Shown here: piece by piece, positions 8,250 through 16,489 of the stretch | How the letters are laid out: each line of letters starts with the position of its first letter | How positions within the stretch are numbered: position 1 is the first letter of the stretch | NCBI GenBank assembly: GCA_964587165.1 | Contig: CAZPKH010000025.1 | Location: forward strand, 1-26,292 | DNA from: CAZPKH01 sp964587165 | GTDB lineage: Bacteria > Bacteroidota > Bacteroidia > Bacteroidales > Muribaculaceae | Reading direction: 5' to 3' | Length of the DNA stretch: 26,292 nt | Notes under the pieces: generated by a model | Database searches by the model: none | What the model saw: only the letters and a program-made list of their open reading frames with translations | What the model was told of the DNA's origin: nothing | Made by a program: the position numbers and the translations under genes

Positions 8250-8293
8250 ACCGCAAAGCCGCATGAAAGCCTGACTGCTTTGCGGTTTTGTTT
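8250..8293 (+). terminator. Probable terminator of the ECF sigma operon
   Basis: A 10-bp perfect stem ACCGCAAAGC/GCTTTGCGGT (8250-8259 with 8277-8286) has a 17-nt loop and is followed by TTTGTTT. The stem ends 40 nt after the LTxxQ gene stop. The long loop makes it weaker than the other two terminators. Confidence 0.65.
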
Positions 8294-8315
8294 CAAAGTT
8301 CAAAAAGCTTAGACA

Positions 8316-11300
8316 ATGAGAACTGTACGCATAGTCACACTGATCAGTTTCTTAATTATGACCCTATTCGGCTCTTCGGCACGGGCAGCATCCGCCGCTC
8401 CCGACTTCGCCTTCCCGACCAAAGTGGAGCGTACAGCCGTGCAGCAGTATGATAAGGCTATGAAGCGCGGACACGACATTGACGCCCTGCGCGCTCTGAT
8501 CGATGCCGAGATAGCAGCCACGATGGTCAACCTCGACTCAGTGCTTCCGGCTATCACGCGCCTGAAAAGCTTCATAGCCCGGGCCCGTACCCCTCAGGGG
8601 CGCGCCCTCGGAGAAATACTGCTTGCCGAATTGTACTGCAAGATTTACGAAGCCAACCCTTATACATTCAACTCGCGGCAGATACCGGCCGATGCCCTCA
8701 GCACCGACCCCCGCGAGTGGAGCGGCGACCAGATGCGCGCGGTTGTGGCAACCCTCATCGACGCCGCCACTGCCGACCCTGCCATGCTTGCTTCGCACAA
8801 GCTTGACGAGTACTCGAAAATCGTCGCAATCGACCGTCAGGATGCGGTATACTACCCCACCCTGCTCGATTTTGCGGCAGCCAGGGCTTTCGACATTGTA
8901 CGATCTATGTGGCAGGGACAGAGCTCGGAGTTTGTGCCCGCCGCCATGCTCGACAGCTGGCCCCAGTGCTATAAGAACATCAACTACACTTATCTGAGCT
9001 ACCCTGTAGCGACGACGGTACGCCTCTACGACGAGCTCTTGAAAGCTCACTCCGAAGACGGACGGACGGCAGCATTTACCCACGCAGCCGTCGATCGTCT
9101 GGAGTGGGTCTACCCCCAGGCCGCCCAATACGCCGACTCGCGTGGCGAGGTGTCGATGAAATATTTCGACGCACTTCAGGATCTGTTCTTCCACACCGGC
9201 AAGTCGGAATACTCCGGGCTCGTGCTTGAAGCTATCTATACACTCGTCGGCCCGACAGGGTTCTATCCGCCGGAATTCGGCATCGACCCCTCGCAGCGCA
9301 TATGGGTGTACGACCATTGCCGCGACAATATCAAGAAATTTCCGTCCTACGGGCGCATAGACGCTCTGCGGGCCATCGTGCAGCGGTTTGAGGAGAAGAG
9401 CCTTGATGTGGAATCCCCGCAGCTTGTATGGCCCGGAGGGTCGCTCGAAGCAGGCGTGCATAGTATCAATGTAGATAACGTACGGCTGCGGCTGGTCCGC
9501 GTGCCTGACAATGCCGCTAAAGCCGACGCACGGACCGTGCGCTATTCGTATATCAGCTCCGTGCCGGCAGCATCGGAGACGACGCTGACGTTTGACAATG
9601 CGCTCGTACCTTTTGCACGCGAAGAGAAATGCAAAGTTTCGGTTCCGGCCGCCGGGCGCTATGTCCTGTTAGCCGACTACGACGGCATGGATCCTGTCGC
9701 GGCTACCGACGAGCTGCCGATCATCCACGCCACCAATCTCTATGTCGGCACTCAGCGATATGCCGACACTCAGGCTTTGGTGCTTGATCCACTCTCGGGC
9801 ATACCTGTGGCGGAAGCTCAGATAGACAGCTACTACCCGCGGGCGCTCACCATGAATCTCGGTAAGACCGACGCCCTCGGTATGCTCAAGCTTCCTGCCG
9901 ACGCCGGAAGCCTGACGCTTGTAGCCCGAAATCCATCAGACGGCACCCTGTCGGCACCGGCGCAAGTATATTTGTGGAGCAATCGTGAGCCTCAGAGCAG
10001 CAACGGCTTCACCGACATAGCCATCGACATGCTCACATCGCTGGCACTCTATCGTCCGGGCGACACCGTCGACTGGGCACTTGTGGCATTTACCGCTTCG
10101 CCGGCTACGCACCCTCTGCAGGGAGCAAAGATAGAGGTGGAGCTTTACGATGCCAACCGCCAGAGTCTCGACACTTTGGTTGTGACTACCGACAGCTACG
10201 GACGCGCCGAGGGTCGGTTCACACTCCCCAAAGGGTTGCTCACCGGGCGCTACTCGCTGCGCGCACGCCCGCTTGCCGAGAAGATGCGCGGCCAGGGGTG
10301 GCAGTCGTTTGATGTGTCCGACTACAAGCTCCCGACATTTGAAGTAAAACTCGAAGAACCATTGGTAGGGTATCCAGCCGAGGGCGACGTGACAGTGCGC
10401 GGATCGGTGATGACCTATTCCGGTTTCGCCCTCCCCGACGCACGCGTGCAGGCATCGCTGAGCGTCACCTCATGGTGGCGCCGAGGGTTCGGAGGCAATG
10501 CCGCCACTTTCTATACACCGGCTCCCATATCCACCGACACCGACGGCCGCTTTGAGCTGAGATTTGAGCGCTCCCTCTTCGAGCAATCGCCTGTGCCGCG
10601 CGGATGGTATAACGTTGCCGTCACGGCTATGTCGCCTGCAGGCGAGACGCAGCAAGCCTCCACCGGCTTCACCACCACACCCCGCTCCTCGCTTTCGGTG
10701 GACCGGATAGAAGCACTCAATGTGGCTGCGCCCGTGCAACTTCCGGTCAAAGTGTACGACTCTCAGCGCAACGAGCTCGCCGACGCCGAAGTGTGCTATC
10801 GGCTGACGCGTGCCGGCTCGGAGATATTCCGCGGACACTTCCTCTCGGGCGATCCTACAGTCGACTGGAGCGACATACCCTCCGGCACCTATACCGTGCA
10901 GATAGCCCTCCGGGCGCAGCCGGCCGACTCCGTGACATTCGACAAGGTGGCTCTCTACCGTCCCACAGACCGTACATCACCCTCCCCCGCACTGCTTTGG
11001 ACTCCCGACAGGGCAATGACAGTCGACTCTCGTAAAGCGGAGATACTCCTGGGCACCTCCGCGCGCGAGACATCGCTGCTTGCCACATACTACGACGGGC
11101 TGGGCTACTTCCGGCAGGAGCGCATCACACTCGCTCCGCGGCTGCATCATCTCACTGTCGAAGTGCCCGACACGGTGCAGAGACTCATGGTAAACTTCTC
11201 TACCGTCAACGACTTCAAGGCCGAGAACCTCAGCGTATGGATCACTCCTCGCGAGTCGATACGCGGGCTGCGGCTTGAAGCCACGTCGTTCCGCGACAAA

Positions 11301-14009
11301 ATCACCCCCGGCCAACCCGAGCAGTGGACCCTCCGTGTGGTCGACGCTCAGGGCCGTCCGACGAAATCGGCCGTCATGATCGACATGTACAACAAAGCTC
11401 TCGACCGTCTGTCGGCTCAGAGCTGGCAGCTGCCGGTGCCGTCAAGGCAGATGCGTGGATATTTCCTCGACCAGGCGTCGATTGCTTCGATCTGCTCAAA
11501 CTCGTTCAGAGCTCTGCCCGAGCGTTCCAACTTCAACACCTCAGAGATAGCCGCTCCTACGTTCCTCACATGGGGCTACCCCCTATACTCCATGCCCATA
11601 GTGATGATGAAACGCAGCTATATGGCCAACGGTATGATGACAATGGCCGCCGGTGCTACGGCCGACTTTGGGGCGGTCAAGGAAGCTGTCACCGAATCGG
11701 CAGCCGACGACGACGCCGATTATGAAGGGGCTATCAGCGAAGAAGGAGTAGTGGCAGCGGCGCCGCAGGATGCTTACCGCCCGTCGGAGATAGCGCTTGC
11801 ACTCTTCCGCCCGATGCTCACCACCGACGCCGACGGCAACCTGTCGTTCAGCTTCACGGCACCCGATGCCAACACCACATGGCAGTTCTACGCCCTCGCC
11901 TTCGATCAGGATATGGAGGTAGCACAGATGGCACGGCAGGTGCTGTCGTCGAAACCGCTGATGGTGAGCGCCAACCTGCCGCGCTTCGTGCGCACCGGCG
12001 ACAATGCCGTGCTTCAGGCTCTGGTGATGAACAACAGCGACGCCCCCGCCGTGGCAGCCGTGACCATCGAATTGTTTGATCCCGCTACAGCCGAGGTGCT
12101 CACTTCGCGCGCCCTCACGCTCACCCTTGCACCGGGCGCATCGCAGACTGTTTCGATCGAAACAGGCACTGTAGGCACAGCACTCTCGATGGGGTACCGC
12201 GTGCGTGCCTCATCGGGCAGTTTCGCCGACGGTGAGCAAAGCATCATCCCCATACTCTCGACGGTGCAGCCGGTGGTCGAGAGCACCACATTCTACACCG
12301 CACCCGATCAGAGCGTGGCCGATGTAAAACTGCCCCGCGTCGACGCACCCGATGCCCGCATGACCCTGCAATATACCGCCAACCCGCTATGGAGCGTCGT
12401 GACCGCCCTCCCCGGACTGCGCCATGCCGACATAAGCACATCGAACGCAGCCGCCGAAGCCGTATATGCTGCCGCCGTATCGCAATCCATACTGCGCCGC
12501 AACCCGGAGATTGCCGCCGCGCTGCGCGCATGGACCACCTCCGACCGCTCCGACTCGACCCTCGTGTCGATGCTCGAGCGCAACTCCGACCTCAAGATAC
12601 TTCTGCTTCAGGCTACACCGTGGGTGGTGAACGCAATGACCGATACTGAGCGTATGACACGTCTGGCCCTGCTGCTCGACCGCGACCGCATCGAGAGCTC
12701 CATCAAGGCCGGAGTCGATTTCCTGTCAAAGACATTTGACAGCAACGGCGGCTGGCGATGGTCGAATTTCAACAAGAACGCCGACCCCTCAGAGTGGGTG
12801 ACAATGCGCGTGCTCAACCTTATGGGCGACCTCAACGAGGCCGATATACTGCCTGACAACGCCGCTCTGCGACGCATGATCGACAGCTCCGTCGAATGGC
12901 TCGACCGAAAAGTGGCCGCCGACTATGCCCGCAACCCCTCGGGCAGCTACATAAACTACGTATCGATGCGACTGCGTTTCCCCAATGTGCGCCAAAGCAC
13001 TGCAGCATCGCGTGTCAATGCCGCCTGCATACAGCAGATCATAGCCGACTGGCGCCGCTACGACACCGACACCAAGGCTATGGCAGCCGTGATACTCGAC
13101 CGCTCCTCTTACCACTCCACGGCCCTGCAACTGCTCGGCTCAATAGAAGATTTCGGAATCTATACCCCCGAGCGAGGCATGACATGGCGCACACCGTCGG
13201 CTCCGTACGGCTCTGTATACTCTACCGCGACAGTGCTCAGCAGCTTCCGCATCATCGACCCGACTTCGCCGGTGATCGATCGTGCCCGGCAGTGGCTCAT
13301 ACTGCAGAAAGAGGCTACCGACTGGGGCGACTGCACTGCCACCACGGCAGCTGTGAGCGCTATTCTGCAGTCGTCGCCGCGCTGGGTCAAGCCTGCACGC
13401 CCCACACAGTTCTACATCGATGGTTCAGAGTTTATCCCCGCTACCACAGCCGAGCTTTTCTCAGGCTATCTCCGTGCTCCCCTCCCTGTGGCCGAAGCCT
13501 CGGGAGCCACACTCAAAGTCGTGAAAACCGGTGATGCGCCGGCATACGGTGCCGTATATACTCAGTATCAGGCCGACATGGCTCATATTGCCCCGGCCGG
13601 CACCGCCGATCTATCTATCGAAAAGAATATGTACGTGCTCCGCGACGGCGCCTGGTGCGCTCCCGACACCTTAAGAGTGGGCGAGCGTGTGCGCGTCGAG
13701 CTGCTGATACGCACTCAGCGCGATATGGACTATGTGGCTGTCACCGACGCGCGTGCGGCATGTATGGAGCCTGCCGAGCAGCTTCCGGCACCGCTCTACT
13801 CGGAGGGGTTATGCTTCTATCGCGAGAATCTCGACGCTCAGACCCGCATCTTTGTCGACCGGATGCCGCGCGGCGCCTACCGTCTGAGCTACGAGCTGTT
13901 TGTCAACAACGCAGGCACCTTCACCTCCGGACTTGCCGAGATCCAGAGCCAGTACGCCCCGCAGATGTCGGCCCACTCCTCCGGCTCGATTCTCACAGTA
14001 GTGCAATAG
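8316..14009 (+). CDS. Alpha-2-macroglobulin-like family protein lacking the thioester motif
   Basis: A 1897-aa exported protein. Signal peptide about 1-24 ('SSARA'); no lipobox Cys. Long N-terminal helical region (about 30-370), then macroglobulin domains: an MG2-like segment around residue 565 ('SLALYRPGDTVDWALVAF') and the 'DYKLPTFEVKLEEP' strand near 669. The A2M domain is near 1164-1200, with 'FRPMLTTDADGNLSFSFTAPD'. The C-terminal alpha-alpha toroid (thioester-type) domain runs from about 1355, with 'NGGWRWSNFN' near 1478. Where active bacterial A2Ms have the Cys-x-Glu-Gln thioester, this protein reads 'LRHADISTSNAAAEAV', so covalent trapping of proteases is unlikely. It may act in envelope defence or as a scaffold; that is inference. 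No clear promoter box is visible upstream. Confidence 0.9.
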   Translation: MRTVRIVTLISFLIMTLFGSSARAASAAPDFAFPTKVERTAVQQYDKAMKRGHDIDALRALIDAEIAATMVNLDSVLPAITRLKSFIARARTPQGRALGEILLAELYCKIYEANPYTFNSRQIPADALSTDPREWSGDQMRAVVATLIDAATADPAMLASHKLDEYSKIVAIDRQDAVYYPTLLDFAAARAFDIVRSMWQGQSSEFVPAAMLDSWPQCYKNINYTYLSYPVATTVRLYDELLKAHSEDGRTAAFTHAAVDRLEWVYPQAAQYADSRGEVSMKYFDALQDLFFHTGKSEYSGLVLEAIYTLVGPTGFYPPEFGIDPSQRIWVYDHCRDNIKKFPSYGRIDALRAIVQRFEEKSLDVESPQLVWPGGSLEAGVHSINVDNVRLRLVRVPDNAAKADARTVRYSYISSVPAASETTLTFDNALVPFAREEKCKVSVPAAGRYVLLADYDGMDPVAATDELPIIHATNLYVGTQRYADTQALVLDPLSGIPVAEAQIDSYYPRALTMNLGKTDALGMLKLPADAGSLTLVARNPSDGTLSAPAQVYLWSNREPQSSNGFTDIAIDMLTSLALYRPGDTVDWALVAFTASPATHPLQGAKIEVELYDANRQSLDTLVVTTDSYGRAEGRFTLPKGLLTGRYSLRARPLAEKMRGQGWQSFDVSDYKLPTFEVKLEEPLVGYPAEGDVTVRGSVMTYSGFALPDARVQASLSVTSWWRRGFGGNAATFYTPAPISTDTDGRFELRFERSLFEQSPVPRGWYNVAVTAMSPAGETQQASTGFTTTPRSSLSVDRIEALNVAAPVQLPVKVYDSQRNELADAEVCYRLTRAGSEIFRGHFLSGDPTVDWSDIPSGTYTVQIALRAQPADSVTFDKVALYRPTDRTSPSPALLWTPDRAMTVDSRKAEILLGTSARETSLLATYYDGLGYFRQERITLAPRLHHLTVEVPDTVQRLMVNFSTVNDFKAENLSVWITPRESIRGLRLEATSFRDKITPGQPEQWTLRVVDAQGRPTKSAVMIDMYNKALDRLSAQSWQLPVPSRQMRGYFLDQASIASICSNSFRALPERSNFNTSEIAAPTFLTWGYPLYSMPIVMMKRSYMANGMMTMAAGATADFGAVKEAVTESAADDDADYEGAISEEGVVAAAPQDAYRPSEIALALFRPMLTTDADGNLSFSFTAPDANTTWQFYALAFDQDMEVAQMARQVLSSKPLMVSANLPRFVRTGDNAVLQALVMNNSDAPAVAAVTIELFDPATAEVLTSRALTLTLAPGASQTVSIETGTVGTALSMGYRVRASSGSFADGEQSIIPILSTVQPVVESTTFYTAPDQSVADVKLPRVDAPDARMTLQYTANPLWSVVTALPGLRHADISTSNAAAEAVYAAAVSQSILRRNPEIAAALRAWTTSDRSDSTLVSMLERNSDLKILLLQATPWVVNAMTDTERMTRLALLLDRDRIESSIKAGVDFLSKTFDSNGGWRWSNFNKNADPSEWVTMRVLNLMGDLNEADILPDNAALRRMIDSSVEWLDRKVAADYARNPSGSYINYVSMRLRFPNVRQSTAASRVNAACIQQIIADWRRYDTDTKAMAAVILDRSSYHSTALQLLGSIEDFGIYTPERGMTWRTPSAPYGSVYSTATVLSSFRIIDPTSPVIDRARQWLILQKEATDWGDCTATTAAVSAILQSSPRWVKPARPTQFYIDGSEFIPATTAELFSGYLRAPLPVAEASGATLKVVKTGDAPAYGAVYTQYQADMAHIAPAGTADLSIEKNMYVLRDGAWCAPDTLRVGERVRVELLIRTQRDMDYVAVTDARAACMEPAEQLPAPLYSEGLCFYRENLDAQTRIFVDRMPRGAYRLSYELFVNNAGTFTSGLAEIQSQYAPQMSAHSSGSILTVVQ

Positions 14010-14043
14010 AACCGCCAGATGATACGTTATAATAAGTAAACTA

Positions 14044-14277
14044 AGAGCCTGTCTCACAAGAAATGTTAAATTCTGAGCGGTCTATCTTTTAGGCTATTGT
14101 GGTGAGTGATAAGGGAGTGTACCGGATGTACACGACCGCAGAACTCGGCAGCAATAGACCAAAGAGAGACCGAGGCAGAGGTAATTTTCCAAGTGGAATA
14201 GGCAAAAACATAAAATGTATTAACTATTAACCTCACCTGAACAGCAAGAAATAAACATTTCTTGTGAGACAGGCTCT
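14044..14277 (+). repeat. MITE-like inverted-repeat element, copy 1
   Basis: A 234-bp non-coding element bounded by a perfect 24-bp inverted repeat (14044-14067 and 14254-14277) that begins AGAGCCTGTCTCACAAG. The core (about 14068-14180) contains a nested palindrome: GTGTAC-CGGAT-GTACAC at 14117-14133, flanked by GCGGTC (14077-14082) and GACCGC (14134-14139). GGTCTAT (14079-14085) can alternatively pair with ATAGACC (14154-14160). The 3' part is A/T-rich. There is no open frame and no transposase. A related copy lies at 19579-19833 in the opposite orientation. The element sits 34 nt after the A2M-like gene and 20 nt before the lipoprotein gene, filling almost all of that 288-nt gap. No target duplication is evident. 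Confidence 0.85.
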
Positions 14278-14297
14278 AAATACCCCTAAAGATAGTA

Positions 14298-15893
14298 ATG
14301 AAGAAAAATCTTATATTCCGGCTCATGCTCCTGCCGCTGCTCGCCCTGGGTGTGGCGGCATGTTCCGACGACTCTTCCGACAGCGACTATATCGCTCCGA
14401 CCAAGACCGGCACGGGCTACTTCTCTATGATCACCGATGCCACAGGTGCAATCACGACCGTTGAGACCAACTCATCGATCTCCATGACCTGCAACTACAC
14501 ATCGATGACAGCCACCGTCACCCTCACAAATGTAGCCACCGGTCACGGCACTACAGGCACATATACATTCTCCGGACTCCCCCTCACTATTTCGGGGCAT
14601 ACATCGTCGTTGGTGGATGTGACGAATGTGAAACCCGACGGTGCCCCGGGGGTACTCTTCTCGTCGCTTTATGTAGACCTGATCGACCGCGAGACCGCCA
14701 CCGACTATATCCCGGTGATCGACGCACGGTATACCATCGACGGCTCCACCGTACGCCTCGTGCCGACACGCTACTACTACGAAGGTACCACCGACGTCAC
14801 CACCACTACAGGCGCCACCTACCGCACCTCGGGCCCCACATACCGGCTCACGCTCCGGCCCGCTTCGCGCAAAGCACTCCTTGAGATATTCAACGCACAG
14901 TTCGACCCGTCGATGACCAAAGCCGACATACGCATGGATGGTCTTTCGCTCAACATGACTACAAGCTCGTTCACCGTTACATCCGACGGTTTGAACCCCT
15001 ATATCGGCAACACCGAATACCCCGACTTTCGTGTCACCGATCTGTCGGGCAGCGCGACATATCTCGGCGCGATGAATCTGGCGTTCGCCGTGCAAGGCCG
15101 CGGCATCGTACGTGCTGACCTCGACTATACCTACACGCAGGCTCCCGTGACTCCAGACGACGGAAACAAACTCCTGACACGATCTGTCGACGGACTCTAT
15201 ACCTTGACCGCCAACGCTGACGGCTCGCACACGCTGACACCCGGCGCATCCATCGACCTGATAGTCAACAACGAGACAAACAAAGCCACCGCACGCCTCA
15301 ACGATGTATCAAAAGGCGGCGGCGAGATCGGATCGTACACGATCTCCGGCTTGGGAGTGTCGCGTCTCAACTCGACATACCGCATTTCGGGTGTCGACAA
15401 GTACCCCGACGGGATGCCTACCATAAAATTCAATTCGGTGAATATCGATTTCACCGACCGTCTCATCAACAACGAAGCTACCCCGCTACTCAATGCAAAC
15501 TATGTGATAAACGGAACGCCGGTGACGTTTGTAGCGCCGAAATACTACGCATCCGGCTCGCTCAGCGTGGCTTCATCGACCGGTAGCACCGACAGTTCCG
15601 ACAGCTCGCTGGCCACATTATCCATACTCGCCAACTCGACCGCTTCGATAGCTATCACGCGGCTCCCGATAGGTACGCAGACAGTCACGCTCTCGATATC
15701 GGATATGACTGTCGACTTCATAACCGGCGGCTTCGACCTCAACGGATCGGGTATGCCCACTTCGCTACCCGATTGGATGGTCGACGACATCCACGTAATG
15801 TCCACATATACCAGCCAAATCACTGTGGAGATCAAACTGATCAACCGCACTACCGCCGAAACGCTTACCGTGAGCGGCACGCTCAATCCATGA
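14298..15893 (+). CDS. Lipoprotein with an internal duplication, unknown function
   Basis: A 531-aa lipoprotein. The signal peptide ends in the lipobox 'GVAAC' with Cys22. Acidic 'SDDSSDSD' follows the Cys, resembling the export signal that sends Bacteroidota lipoproteins to the cell surface, so surface exposure is likely. The mature part is a tandem duplication of a ~240-residue beta-rich unit. 'VDLIDRETATDYIPVIDARY' near 124-143 corresponds to 'IDFTDRLINNEATPLLNANY' near 382-401, and both continue with a 'YTIDG/YVINGT' strand and a 'P(T/K)YYY/YYA' motif. It is rich in Thr/Ser and has a 'TPDDGN' linker between units. I do not recognise the family with certainty. It overlaps the next gene by 4 nt (ATGA), so the two are translationally coupled. 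An inverted-repeat element ends 20 nt before its start. Confidence 0.8.
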   Translation: MKKNLIFRLMLLPLLALGVAACSDDSSDSDYIAPTKTGTGYFSMITDATGAITTVETNSSISMTCNYTSMTATVTLTNVATGHGTTGTYTFSGLPLTISGHTSSLVDVTNVKPDGAPGVLFSSLYVDLIDRETATDYIPVIDARYTIDGSTVRLVPTRYYYEGTTDVTTTTGATYRTSGPTYRLTLRPASRKALLEIFNAQFDPSMTKADIRMDGLSLNMTTSSFTVTSDGLNPYIGNTEYPDFRVTDLSGSATYLGAMNLAFAVQGRGIVRADLDYTYTQAPVTPDDGNKLLTRSVDGLYTLTANADGSHTLTPGASIDLIVNNETNKATARLNDVSKGGGEIGSYTISGLGVSRLNSTYRISGVDKYPDGMPTIKFNSVNIDFTDRLINNEATPLLNANYVINGTPVTFVAPKYYASGSLSVASSTGSTDSSDSSLATLSILANSTASIAITRLPIGTQTVTLSISDMTVDFITGGFDLNGSGMPTSLPDWMVDDIHVMSTYTSQITVEIKLINRTTAETLTVSGTLNP

Positions 15894-16432
15894 TCACGCT
15901 ACGACCGATTTATCGTCTTGACGACTCGCTGCAGGGTATCTACAGCGAGTCGTTTCCTGTCGATGAGCGCCGACCTGTAGAGTCGATCCACGCGCTGCTC
16001 GGCCGGGATGATTCGCCTTTCCGCGCCTATGCCATTGAAGCGGGAGGCGAAGTGGCCGGATTTGTCACGGTATGGATCTTCGAGGAGGCCCGGTATGTGG
16101 AGCATCTTGTCACGGCCCCGGCATTGCGCGGCTCGGGTATCGGCGGAAACGCCGTCGACACCCTGCGCGCCCTCGCCCCGACACCTCTGCTGCTTGAGGT
16201 AGAGCCGCCGTCGGACGCCGACCCTATGGCCGCGCGGCGCATCGATTTCTACCGGCGCCACGGCTTTAGGCTGCACACCGGCTTCAGCTACATACAGCCA
16301 CCGTACACCGACAGCTCGCAGCCGGTACGCCTGATGATCATGACATCCGGTGAGCTGCCGTGCACGCTTGCCGAATTTGTCGACCGGCGGCTGCTCGGGT
16401 GCGTATATGATCGAAAATCGTCGATTTGCTAA
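15890..16432 (+). CDS. GNAT-family N-acetyltransferase
   Basis: A 180-aa Gcn5-related acetyltransferase. The acetyl-CoA pyrophosphate-binding motif A is 'VTAPALRGSGIGGNAVDTL' (about 74-92, with R80-G-S-G-I-G-G). Motif B is 'RIDFYRRHGFRLH' (about 117-129). The substrate is unknown. The frame stays open upstream, but I chose the ATG at 15890 because it overlaps the lipoprotein stop as ATGA and gives a standard GNAT N-terminus 'MITLRPI'. The promoter of prfB lies across its last codons and stop. Confidence 0.88.
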   Translation: MITLRPIYRLDDSLQGIYSESFPVDERRPVESIHALLGRDDSPFRAYAIEAGGEVAGFVTVWIFEEARYVEHLVTAPALRGSGIGGNAVDTLRALAPTPLLLEVEPPSDADPMAARRIDFYRRHGFRLHTGFSYIQPPYTDSSQPVRLMIMTSGELPCTLAEFVDRRLLGCVYDRKSSIC

Positions 16433-16456
16433 TTAGCGCCGTTTTGGCTACCTTTG
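16425..16456 (+). promoter_or_regulatory. Bacteroidota-type promoter of prfB
   Basis: TTTG at 16425-16428, a 20-nt spacer and TACCTTTG at 16449-16456 match both consensus boxes exactly. The -33 box lies inside the last codons of the acetyltransferase gene. The prfB ATG is 33 nt downstream. Confidence 0.8.
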
Positions 16457-16489
16457 CACTCATCAAAACCAATAATAAGAGATAACGAA

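Noticed and set aside
8538..9461. Minus-strand open frame (307 codons) opposite the A2M-like gene
   Set aside because: Shadow frame in GC-rich coding DNA without conserved motifs or a promoter.
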